5,060 bases of DNA, from contig DIDI01000036.1 in NCBI GenBank assembly GCA_002418055.1, positions 1-5,060 on the forward strand. The letters are read 5' to 3'. The stretch is from Lactobacillus sp. UBA5804. GTDB taxonomy: Bacteria > Bacillota > Bacilli > Lactobacillales > Lactobacillaceae. The notes below the pieces were generated by a model. The model was given only the letters and a program-made list of their open reading frames with translations. It was not told where the DNA came from and did not search any database. The translations under genes and the position numbers were made by a program. Positions 1 to 5,060 of this stretch are shown piece after piece; the first letter of the stretch is position 1; each line of letters begins with the position of its first letter.

Positions 1-1115
1 CCGTCATATAGACTCCGCTGCGTCAAGCGTTCAAAGTAAGGTGCCAGCTTGCGATTGTTCAGCGTCATCGTGGCTGAAATAACCCAGCTGCGGGCTGGTA
101 AATGCTGTGAAAAGACTTCTGGATGACCAAAAGCCGTATCTTGCGCGGCTAACTTCTGCCATAGCTCCCAAGCTGCACCCATTACCGGTTTCTTGGCAAT
201 TGGCGCTACCTGCGTCTGGCTCCCATATGTGCTGCTAGCAGTAATCGAACCAACCGTGACCAACACCAAACTATCCCGGCTCAATTCAATGACCGATTGG
301 TGGCCGGCATTCGTAATTTCTAGGCGTTTAGCAACTTTTTCTGCGCCCACATGATCAACCACGATATTATCCACTTGGGTATCATAGTCAAACTGAACCC
401 CATGATCTTGCAGATAAGCGAGCACCGGTTTAACCATTGACTCATACTGGTTATACTTATTAAATTTCAAAGCTGAAAAATCAGGTAAGCCATCGATATG
501 GTGAATGAACCGCATTGCATAACGGCGCATTTCAATTAATGAGTGCCATTTTTCAAAGGCAAACATCGTGGACCAGTAAGTCCAGAAATTGGTTTCAAAA
601 AAGGCTGGGCTAAAATAGTCACCAATAGTTTTACCAACAAGCTCAGCCTCAGGGGTTAAAATCAACTTCACAATTTCATTTTTCGTTTTACCTAAGCCAT
701 ATTGACCATCGCTAGGAACTTGATTACCACGGTGATGAATTAAGCGACAATTGGAGCGATTAGGATCAGCCTTATCCAGCCAATAATACTCGTCTAAATA
801 ACTCACACCAGGATGCTCTAAACTCGGAATCGAACGGTATAAATCCCATAAGCATTCAAAATGGTCTTCCATTTCACGGCCACCACGAACCACAAAACCT
901 TGTGGTAATTTATCCCCGTCAAGCGAGCCACCGGCTTTAGGTTCAGCTTCGAGAACATGAATTTGCTTACCTGGCATTTGCGCATCACGCACCAAGAAAA
1001 CAGCTGCGGCTAGCCCAGCTAGACCACCACCCACAATATATGCGGACTTCTCCTCAACCCCAGCGGGTTTCTGAGGATGAGCAAACGCTTCATAATTACC
1101 ATTACTGTAATACAT
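1..1115 (-). CDS. ohyA: Oleate hydratase (myosin-cross-reactive antigen family), partial, 3' end off the left edge
   Basis: FAD-dependent hydratase that adds water to the cis-9 double bond of oleic or linoleic acid to give 10-hydroxy fatty acids, thought to detoxify unsaturated fatty acids at the membrane. I translated an uninterrupted 371-codon frame from ATG 1115-1113 to the window edge. The family is usually about 565-590 residues, so roughly the last third is missing. Family-typical segments are the start MYYSNGNYEAF, an FAD Rossmann loop GGGLAGLAAA (residues 29-38), an acidic strand end HVLEAE (53-58), AGGSLDG (61-67), RGGREMEDHFECLWDL (77-92), FAFEKWHS (185-192), EMRRY (195-199) and KYNQYES (220-226). 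From memory of the S. aureus enzyme, catalytic Glu82 and Tyr201 correspond to E81 and Y199, both present. The start is fixed by AAGGAG at 1124-1129, 8 bases upstream. It lies downstream of, and co-directional with, the RluA-family gene but has its own promoter. The glycine loop is GGGLAG where I recall GSGLAS in several characterised members, so it may belong to another subfamily. Substrate preference cannot be read here. Confidence 0.95.
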   Translation of the reverse strand, partial: MYYSNGNYEAFAHPQKPAGVEEKSAYIVGGGLAGLAAAVFLVRDAQMPGKQIHVLEAEPKAGGSLDGDKLPQGFVVRGGREMEDHFECLWDLYRSIPSLEHPGVSYLDEYYWLDKADPNRSNCRLIHHRGNQVPSDGQYGLGKTKNEIVKLILTPEAELVGKTIGDYFSPAFFETNFWTYWSTMFAFEKWHSLIEMRRYAMRFIHHIDGLPDFSALKFNKYNQYESMVKPVLAYLQDHGVQFDYDTQVDNIVVDHVGAEKVAKRLEITNAGHQSVIELSRDSLVLVTVGSITASSTYGSQTQVAPIAKKPVMGAAWELWQKLAAQDTAFGHPEVFSQHLPARSWVISATMTLNNRKLAPYFERLTQRSLYD

Positions 1116-1157
1116 CGGGCACTCTCCTTACCTGTTTAACCTAATAAAACCACTTTC

Positions 1158-1186
1158 ATTATAAGAGCTCGCTAGGCTAAAACCAA
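1158..1186 (-). promoter_or_regulatory. Sigma-A-type promoter for oleate hydratase
   Basis: On the minus strand a perfect TATAAT (-10) lies at 1158-1163. It is preceded, after exactly 17 bases, by TTGGTT (-35, partial match to TTGACA) at 1181-1186. The start point would fall near 1151, giving a leader of about 35 bases that contains AAGGAG. This suggests oleate hydratase can be transcribed independently of the upstream relQ-nadK-RluA unit. I see no convincing terminator for that unit between 1116 and 1197, so read-through is also possible. Confidence 0.65.
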
Positions 1187-1197
1187 CTGTTAACCCT

Positions 1198-2079
1198 TTA
1201 ACGTAAGCACTTTTTAAGTAACTCCTGCATATCTGCGGGATCAGGAATTTTTAGCTGCACGGGGGCCTTAGTAAAAGGATCCGGAAACTGCAATTCACAA
1301 CAATTTAAGGCTTGCCGCCCAAAACCATCAGGCTGCCCGTACAGCTGATCGCCAAATAAGGGATGACCCAAGTAAGCCAAATGCACTCGAATCTGGTGGG
1401 TCCGCCCCGTCAAGAGCTGTAACTCAACTTGCGCAGCGGATTCCGTTTGGTGCAGAACCTGATAACGGGTTTGGGCAGGCTTACCAGTGAGCATCACCGC
1501 ATGTTTAAGGCTCGCCAGTAATTGACCAATCGGTTGATCAATCAAGCCACTGGTCGTTTCAAAAGACCCATGCACCAAGGCCCGGTACTTTTTGATAAAA
1601 ATGTCCTTATGGTACTGACTAAACCGGGCATGAGCAATAGCAGTTTTAGCAACTAGCATTAACCCACTCGTATCACGATCCAGCCTAGTCACCACATGGG
1701 GCACGGCATCGGGCTGATCTGGTTGAAAATAAGCCAACAGCCGGTTAACCACACTATCACTTGGGGCGCGGTGTGCGGGTACACTTAATAAACCAGCTGG
1801 CTTATTAAGGACCAAATATTGCTTGGTCTCAAAGACGATATCAACCGGTTTAGCACAAGGCCGCAACCGCTCATTGTGTGCTTCCGTCGCCGGTAAAAAG
1901 ATTACTTCATCCCCCGCCTGCAACTTAAAGCCGCTATAACGGCGATGATGATTGACTAGAATCATGCCATCGGCAAACTTCGCCTTGGTTAAGGCCTGGC
2001 GCGAAAAACCATGTCGCAGTAAAAAACGGCCCACCCGATGAGGACCATCTTCAGGTACCAAAAACTTAAATACTTGCAT
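1198..2079 (-). CDS. RluA-family RNA pseudouridine synthase (YjbO-like)
   Basis: Isomerises specific uridines to pseudouridine in structured RNA, probably rRNA; the target site cannot be deduced. From the chosen ATG (2079-2077) the protein is 293 residues. An N-terminal S4-like RNA-binding region (about residues 12-62, VGRFLLRHGFSRQALTK onward) is followed by the catalytic domain (about 80-280). Catalytic motif: VTRLDRDTSGL (130-140), with D134 as the expected nucleophilic aspartate. The residue before RLD is Thr rather than the His common in RluA/RluD. Other family motifs are LNKPAGLL (91-98), KKYRALV (163-169), and TGRTHQIRVHL (224-234) followed by GHPLFGDQLYG (238-248). The open frame extends 45 codons further upstream, but that part lies inside nadK and reads as unrelated sequence, so the internal ATG at the start of MQVFKFLVPEDG is preferred. 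The Shine-Dalgarno is weak (GGGA a few bases upstream). With a 14-base overlap with the nadK end, translation is probably coupled. It is the last gene of the relQ-nadK unit, matching B. subtilis yjbO by position. Confidence 0.9.
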   Translation of the reverse strand: MQVFKFLVPEDGPHRVGRFLLRHGFSRQALTKAKFADGMILVNHHRRYSGFKLQAGDEVIFLPATEAHNERLRPCAKPVDIVFETKQYLVLNKPAGLLSVPAHRAPSDSVVNRLLAYFQPDQPDAVPHVVTRLDRDTSGLMLVAKTAIAHARFSQYHKDIFIKKYRALVHGSFETTSGLIDQPIGQLLASLKHAVMLTGKPAQTRYQVLHQTESAAQVELQLLTGRTHQIRVHLAYLGHPLFGDQLYGQPDGFGRQALNCCELQFPDPFTKAPVQLKIPDPADMQELLKKCLR

Positions 2080-2872
2080 GTGGCATCCCAATAAAGGAAT
2101 CTTGCACCCGCGTCCAGAAATGATGATGGCCAAAACGGTCGAACTGAATGCGGTGTGTGCTAATGCGATAGCTGATTTGATTGACCCCAGCAGCTGGCAC
2201 CAACTTACCGTCAATCGTTAAGACCAGATCTTGTGCTGGCTTAAATTTAACCGTAATCCATTCCTCAGGTGCAATCACCATCGGTGCAGCTAAGGTGCGG
2301 AACACTTGATTGTTAATTGAAGCAATTTCAGTCATTTGGAGGACGCGCAAATCAGGCTGGATCACTGCCCCGCCAAGTGACTTACTATAAGCAGTGGACC
2401 CCAATGGGGTCGCAATGCATAACCCATCGCCACGAAAATTTTCAAATAAGGTGCGTTCGATAAATACATCAGCCTCAAGGGTCTGCGACATCCGCTTCAC
2501 CGTTGATTCATTGACCGCTAAGCGCGTTTCAATACTGCCATCAGCTTGATAAAACTTGACTTCTAACAGGGGATAATCAACCGTCTCGGCTTGCTCGCGA
2601 GCCAATACTTGCACCATTTTATCGATATCGAAATTGCGCCAATCCGTATAGAAGCCTAAATGACCGGTATGAACGCCAATAAAACGGACCGAATCAATTT
2701 GATCGAGATAACGGTGAACAGCTGAAATAAAGGTCCCGTCGCCACCAACGGTGATGACCACATCCGGATATTTCTGATCAATCGGCAAGCGGTACTGGTG
2801 TAGTAATTTTCGCAACCGAGAAACGACCGTGAGCGTCTTGGGCAGGTTATTATGAGCAATCGCTACCTTCAT
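2066..2872 (-). CDS. nadK: NAD kinase (ATP-NAD kinase, PpnK family)
   Basis: Cytoplasmic enzyme that phosphorylates NAD+ to NADP+, setting the NADP(H) pool for biosynthesis and redox defence. The 268-residue length is normal for Firmicutes NadK. The signature GGDGT is at residues 43-47, with D45 the expected catalytic aspartate. The NAD-binding NE pair is at 121-122 (AVNESTVKR). A second conserved block, RGDGL (147-151) followed by TPLGSTAYS (155-163) and GGAV (167-170), matches the family. LTIDG (218-222) is the C-terminal beta-domain motif. The ATG at 2872-2870 overlaps the relQ stop as ATGA (2869-2872) and has AAGG 7 bases upstream, so coupling to relQ is likely. The 3' end overlaps the RluA-family gene by 14 bases. 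It corresponds to B. subtilis yjbN, in the same order after yjbM/relQ. Function is firm. Whether it uses ATP or polyphosphate as donor is not visible. Confidence 0.96.
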   Translation of the reverse strand: MKVAIAHNNLPKTLTVVSRLRKLLHQYRLPIDQKYPDVVITVGGDGTFISAVHRYLDQIDSVRFIGVHTGHLGFYTDWRNFDIDKMVQVLAREQAETVDYPLLEVKFYQADGSIETRLAVNESTVKRMSQTLEADVFIERTLFENFRGDGLCIATPLGSTAYSKSLGGAVIQPDLRVLQMTEIASINNQVFRTLAAPMVIAPEEWITVKFKPAQDLVLTIDGKLVPAAGVNQISYRISTHRIQFDRFGHHHFWTRVQDSFIGMPHASI

Positions 2873-3501
2873 GATTTTTCCTTGCCTTTGTTTTGGGTAA
2901 ACACCTTCTGGGCATCCCGTACTTCATCTTTTATCGTCGACATTTCTTCATCAAGTTGGTAAGCTGCCGTAGCTGCTGACTTCAACCTCGCTGAGATATC
3001 ATCGGGGTAAACCCCTTGGTATTTATAATTAAGCGTATGTTCAACCGTTGCCCAAAAGTTCATGGCCAGGGTCCGAACCTGAATTTCCGCTAACAATTGC
3101 TTCGGACCGCTTGGCAAATAAACGGTATAGCGAATTACTAAGTGGTAAGAGCGGTATCCAGATGGCTTCGCATTTTGGACATAGTCACGTTCCTCTAGGA
3201 CCTCCATGTCTGTACGGGCATGAATGAGATCGACCACCCGGTAAATGTCATCAACAAACTGGCAGACAATCCGAATGCCAGCAATATCCTGCATGTCGGT
3301 TTCAATGACATCCGGCTGAATCACCCGACGACTCATTTTTTCTTCAATTGAATCAACATTTTTAACCCGGCCGACCACAAATTCAATCGGTGAGTGTTCT
3401 CCTTCAACCAAAAAGCTTTGGCGTAAACTTCGAAATTTCGTCTTCAATTCACGCACTGTCACCTCGTAAGGCCATAAAAAATTATCCCAATCGAGTTTCA
3501 T
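2869..3501 (-). CDS. relQ: Small alarmone synthetase RelQ (GTP pyrophosphokinase)
   Basis: Cytoplasmic (p)ppGpp synthetase that moves pyrophosphate from ATP to the 3'-OH of GDP or GTP. It is a single-domain enzyme with no hydrolase, TGS or ACT domains. From ATG 3501-3499 it has 210 residues, close to the 211 I recall for B. subtilis YjbM/RelQ. The start MKLDWDNFLWPYEVTV resembles that protein, whereas the 14 extra codons of the longest frame (to 3543) lack an RBS and cover the opposite gene's -10 box. Motifs: HSPIEFVVGRVK (36-47), QDIAGIRI (71-78, D72 the expected Mg-binding Asp), SGYRSYH (114-120, nucleotide-stacking loop), EIQVRTLAMNFWATVEH (139-155, E139 the second expected metal or catalytic residue), and a charged helical C-terminus DEEMSTIKDEV (184-194). 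All key residues are intact. By analogy with studied RelQ proteins it probably acts as a tetramer stimulated by pppGpp; this is not visible in sequence. It heads the unit with nadK and is divergent from the CYTH gene. The long-form Rel hydrolase is not in this window. Confidence 0.96.
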   Translation of the reverse strand: MKLDWDNFLWPYEVTVRELKTKFRSLRQSFLVEGEHSPIEFVVGRVKNVDSIEEKMSRRVIQPDVIETDMQDIAGIRIVCQFVDDIYRVVDLIHARTDMEVLEERDYVQNAKPSGYRSYHLVIRYTVYLPSGPKQLLAEIQVRTLAMNFWATVEHTLNYKYQGVYPDDISARLKSAATAAYQLDEEMSTIKDEVRDAQKVFTQNKGKEKS

Positions 3502-3511
3502 CCGCACATAG

Positions 3512-3520
3512 TCCTTTCTT
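3512..3520 (-). promoter_or_regulatory. relQ: Ribosome binding site fixing the relQ start
   Basis: The minus strand reads AAGAAAGGA here, ending 10 bases before ATG 3501-3499. No purine-rich site precedes the alternative upstream ATG at 3543-3541, whose upstream sequence is pyrimidine-rich (it is the complement of the opposite gene's RBS). This decides in favour of the 210-residue form. Confidence 0.75.
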
Positions 3521-3548
3521 ATTTCACTCGTTAATTTTAACATATAAT
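3520..3548 (+). promoter_or_regulatory. Putative promoter of the CYTH gene within the divergent relQ/CYTH spacer
   Basis: A perfect TATAAT lies at 3543-3548 on the plus strand, with an expected start near 3555. That leaves a leader of only about 19 bases containing the RBS AGAAGGGAG (3557-3565). No good -35 exists at 16-18 bases spacing (TATTTC at 3520-3525); the nearest look-alike, TTCACT at 3523-3528, is too close. The opposite strand offers only weak -10 candidates for relQ, TAAAAT (complement of 3534-3539) or TATTAT (complement of 3544-3549), neither with a clear -35. The spacer is only 72 bases, so the two promoters must overlap or nearly so. Confidence 0.45.
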
Positions 3549-3573
3549 AGATAGACAGAAGGGAGTAACGATT

Positions 3574-4194
3574 ATGAGCGAAAATCGAGAAATTGAGGCT
3601 AAAGTCCTCTTAAGTCAGGTCAATTACCAACGGATTCAGCAAACTTTTCCTCTAAAAGCGCGCTTTCGCCAGCAGAATTTTTATTTTGAAACGCCAAATA
3701 AGCGTCTTAAACAGGCTAAAACCAGTTTACGCATTCGCTGCTATGAGGATCGCGGCGAATGCACATTGAAAGTCCCAGAACAACAGCAGTGGCAGCAACG
3801 TTTTCACGAAAGCCGTGAGCTCAATGCTGACCTCACATTGGCCGAAGCCCACGCCCTCTTAGCCGCAGCTAAAGCTGGGAACACGATTACCTTTCCGGGA
3901 ATCGTCGGGCAATACTTAGCCGCGCATTACCCAGACGCACCATTAAAGCTAGTCACTTGGTCTAAGACTGATCGGAGTCTGCTTAGTGGCCCCGACCAAG
4001 TGGAGCTAACCTTGGATGATACCAGCTATCCAGACGGCTATCGCGATTACGAGCTTGAAATTGAAAATCACGTTCCAGCAGTCATCGCCAAGGTGCAGGC
4101 CGAATTAACAGCCACTTTCAAGCTGACGATTACTGCCACTAATCGCAACCAAAGCAAAATTGGCCGCGCCTTCAAACATCAAAGAGCATTATAA
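3574..4194 (+). CDS. CYTH-domain protein (triphosphate tunnel metalloenzyme fold, YjbK-like)
   Basis: CYTH proteins bind triphosphate-containing substrates in an eight-stranded barrel lined with charged residues, using divalent metal. Known members are inorganic triphosphatases, thiamine triphosphatases and adenylate cyclases. The substrate of this Firmicutes branch is not settled as far as I know. The signature ExExK is E6-E8-K10 (REIEAKVLL). Other barrel residues are LRIR (52-55, R53 and R55), TLKVP (64-68, K66), HESREL (78-83), TWSKTDRS (128-135), VELTLDD (143-149) and DYELEIE (158-164, alternating acidic residues expected to bind metal). The C-terminal NRNQSKIGRAF (190-200) matches the end of the domain. 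At 206 residues it is a stand-alone CYTH domain without the CHAD domain often fused to others. ATG 3574 has AGAAGGGAG 8 bases upstream. It is divergent from relQ and 68 bases before the DsbA-family gene. The fold is certain; the reaction is inference. Confidence 0.92.
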   Translation: MSENREIEAKVLLSQVNYQRIQQTFPLKARFRQQNFYFETPNKRLKQAKTSLRIRCYEDRGECTLKVPEQQQWQQRFHESRELNADLTLAEAHALLAAAKAGNTITFPGIVGQYLAAHYPDAPLKLVTWSKTDRSLLSGPDQVELTLDDTSYPDGYRDYELEIENHVPAVIAKVQAELTATFKLTITATNRNQSKIGRAFKHQRAL

Positions 4195-4205
4195 TTGTGT
4201 TACAG

Positions 4206-4234
4206 TTGTCAATTTGATAAAGTAGCAGTAATCT
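4206..4234 (+). promoter_or_regulatory. Probable promoter of the DsbA-family gene
   Basis: TTGTCA at 4206-4211 matches TTGACA at five of six positions. After 17 bases comes TAATCT at 4229-4234, which keeps the first, second and last bases of TATAAT. Transcription would start near 4241, about 22 bases before the ATG. No terminator is visible between the CYTH stop and this site, so the gene may also be read from the CYTH promoter. Confidence 0.5.
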
Positions 4235-4244
4235 CAATTGTTTG

Positions 4245-4250
4245 AAGGAG
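4245..4250 (+). promoter_or_regulatory. Ribosome binding site of the DsbA-family gene
   Basis: AAGGAG lies 12 bases before ATG 4263, slightly long spacing. The frame is open from a TTG at 4242, but that codon directly abuts the AAGGAG and has no RBS of its own. The site therefore argues for initiation at 4263 and a 200-residue protein. Confidence 0.65.
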
Positions 4251-4262
4251 CCACAGCAGTAT

Positions 4263-4865
4263 ATGTTTGAACTGTTTTTATTTATAAATCCAATTGGTAT
4301 CTATTGTTTTGATGTTGAACAAAAGGTGCAACGTGTTGCCCAACAATTACAACTTGATGTCAGGGTTCATTATGTCCTGCTGGTAGATGTCTCAATTATG
4401 ACTGATGATATTTGTCGTCGCCGGTGTGAAGCACAAAAAATCGCTGAACCGATTCGTTATACCCAGATTGCTAGCCAAGCATTACATTATTTTCATGCGA
4501 TCAAACTGGCTTATGGCAATAAACGTGCCCGCGAATTTTTGTTAAACTTACAAACAATTTTAAAATGCGATGCAGGTTGTTACAACGATGACTTACCTAA
4601 GCACATTGCAGAACATTTACATTTAAATTGGACGACCATTTCTGACCTACTTGGTTCGGCTGATATTCAAGAATCGATTATTAAAGATCAACAGATTGCC
4701 CGTCAGTGGCATGTCGAAAGTACCCCTACCTCAGTTATTTTCAATGATGATAACGATGAAGGTGGGATTATGCTTGAGGGCCGGATTCCTTATGAAGATC
4801 TGCTCGATTTAATGCGGCCAGATCCAGAACCTTACTTGGCAATAACATATCCCCGTTTAGTTTAA
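4263..4865 (+). CDS. DsbA-family thioredoxin-fold protein, probable YjbH/SpxH-type adaptor
   Basis: Probable cytoplasmic member of the DsbA/FrnE-like superfamily. By position next to coiA and the CYTH gene it matches YjbH/SpxH, which in Bacillus and Staphylococcus delivers the stress regulator Spx to ClpXP. That role is inferred here. From ATG 4263 the protein is 200 residues. It opens with the first beta strand FELFLFINPIG (2-12), with no signal peptide. The active-site position reads PIGIYC (10-15). Where B. subtilis YjbH, as I recall it, has a CxxC after the Pro, the first Cys is Gly12 and only C15 remains. A helical insert (about 45-140) carries two further Cys pairs, C51/C55 (CRRRC) and C102/C106 (CDAGC). 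The cis-proline loop STPTSVIF (153-160, P155) and the C-terminal GRIPYEDLLDLM (173-184) complete the fold. It is shorter than Bacillus YjbH. It is followed by a hairpin terminator. Without CxxC, a disulfide oxidoreductase role is unlikely and binding is more plausible. Family assignment is firm, the SpxH role moderate. Confidence 0.85.
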   Translation: MFELFLFINPIGIYCFDVEQKVQRVAQQLQLDVRVHYVLLVDVSIMTDDICRRRCEAQKIAEPIRYTQIASQALHYFHAIKLAYGNKRAREFLLNLQTILKCDAGCYNDDLPKHIAEHLHLNWTTISDLLGSADIQESIIKDQQIARQWHVESTPTSVIFNDDNDEGGIMLEGRIPYEDLLDLMRPDPEPYLAITYPRLV

Positions 4866-4877
4866 ACCGCTCAAGCT

Positions 4878-4908
4878 AAAAAGCACTCACTGTAGTGAGT
4901 GCTTTTTT
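4878..4908. terminator. Bidirectional rho-independent terminator between converging genes
   Basis: Perfect inverted repeat GCACTCAC (4883-4890) / GTGAGTGC (4895-4902) around a TGTA loop. It is flanked by five A on the left (4878-4882) and six T on the right (4903-4908). The A and T runs can extend the stem to 13 pairs and supply a U tract in both directions. On the plus strand it begins 12 bases after the DsbA-family stop. On the minus strand it covers the stop codon of the converging gene. Confidence 0.9.
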
Positions 4909-5060
4909 GTGTCTAACCACTGCAACACAGGATTACGCGTTCCCGGCCGCCGACTATGGCGAAAAAGCTGATCAGGTAAATCTGTGACCGTAAGTCCTGC
5001 CTGATAAAGAGCCGCAGCAATTTCTTGTCCTAATCGTGTTCGCTGCTGAATTTGCTGACG
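4887..5060 (-). CDS. coiA: C-terminal fragment of probable competence protein CoiA
   Basis: The minus strand is open from the right edge for 57 codons to TGA (complement of 4887-4889). The start and most of the protein lie outside the window. The fragment is basic and helical at first (RQQIQQRTRLGQEIAAALYQ), then TVTDLPDQL, an Arg-rich stretch RHSRRPGTRNP, VLQWLD and the end TKKHSLQ. The GL.V.DLP segment and the aromatic-containing tail are compatible with the C-terminal part of CoiA. The position directly beside a yjbH-like gene matches coiA (yjbF) in Firmicutes. CoiA is a competence-induced protein needed for recombination of incoming single-stranded DNA. The identification rests mainly on gene order; the fragment itself has no decisive catalytic motif. 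The last six codons are inside the terminator hairpin. Confidence 0.6.
   Translation of the reverse strand, partial: RQQIQQRTRLGQEIAAALYQAGLTVTDLPDQLFRHSRRPGTRNPVLQWLDTKKHSLQ

Noticed and set aside
1116..1197. Rho-independent terminator after the RluA-family gene
   Set aside because: Only short partial complementarity (AGC/GCT around CTAGCGA) and no hairpin followed by a T run on the minus strand.
2080..2214. 45-codon N-terminal extension of the RluA-family gene
   Set aside because: The extension overlaps the conserved end of nadK and does not resemble an S4 or synthase domain. The family-like start is at 2079.
2656..2859. 67-codon minus-strand open frame inside nadK
   Set aside because: It lies wholly within nadK in another frame, has no RBS and resembles no family; nadK motifs in the correct frame explain the region.
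3502..3543. 14-codon extension of relQ to an upstream ATG
   Set aside because: There is no RBS upstream, it runs over the opposite gene's TATAAT, and the 210-residue form matches RelQ length and N-terminus.
4242..4262. TTG start seven codons upstream for the DsbA-family gene
   Set aside because: The codons consist of the AAGGAG ribosome binding site itself, and no RBS precedes the TTG.
1..5060. A previously undescribed multi-gene system, CRISPR array, mobile element or structural RNA
   Set aside because: Nearly every base falls in recognisable families with known synteny. The gaps are under 100 bases, and no repeats, transposase remnants or RNA gene signatures were seen by eye.

Overview
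The window looks like chromosomal DNA of a lactic acid bacterium, most likely a member of the Lactobacillaceae with moderate GC. The evidence is the protein families, the strong AAGGAG-type ribosome binding sites and the gene order. The order coiA / DsbA-family (yjbH-like) / CYTH (yjbK-like) / relQ (yjbM) / nadK (yjbN) / RluA-family synthase (yjbO) is the conserved Firmicutes 'yjb' neighbourhood. The assignment rests on remembered family features and synteny, not on a search.

Layout from left to right. Positions 1-1115 (minus) hold the N-terminal 371 codons of an oleate hydratase, cut by the left edge, with its own promoter in the 82-base gap that follows. Positions 1198-3501 (minus) form a tight three-gene unit read right to left: the small alarmone synthetase relQ, NAD kinase nadK (4-base ATGA overlap) and an RluA-family pseudouridine synthase (14-base overlap). 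A 72-base divergent intergenic region (3502-3573) separates relQ from the plus-strand genes. These are a CYTH-domain protein (3574-4194) and a DsbA-family thioredoxin-fold protein resembling the Spx adaptor YjbH/SpxH (4263-4865). A bidirectional hairpin terminator (4878-4908) ends this strand. It also contains the stop codon of a converging minus-strand gene, probably coiA, of which only the last 57 codons are present.

Functionally, the block brings together stress and nucleotide signalling (RelQ, possibly the Spx-control adaptor), nucleotide cofactor supply (NadK), a triphosphate-tunnel-type CYTH protein, RNA modification and competence (CoiA). Oleate hydratase, which detoxifies unsaturated fatty acids, is the only member that does not belong to the standard neighbourhood. 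Three starts differ from the longest open frames and were moved on RBS and family-length grounds: relQ to 3501, the RluA-family gene to 2079 and the DsbA-family gene to 4263.

I see no CRISPR array, insertion sequence, tRNA, rRNA or phage element, and no intergenic stretch over 100 bases. I do not see a new multi-gene system. The items worth a second look are the degenerate redox motif of the DsbA-family protein, the CYTH/alarmone synthetase divergent pair, and a repeated sequence flanking the oleate hydratase promoter.
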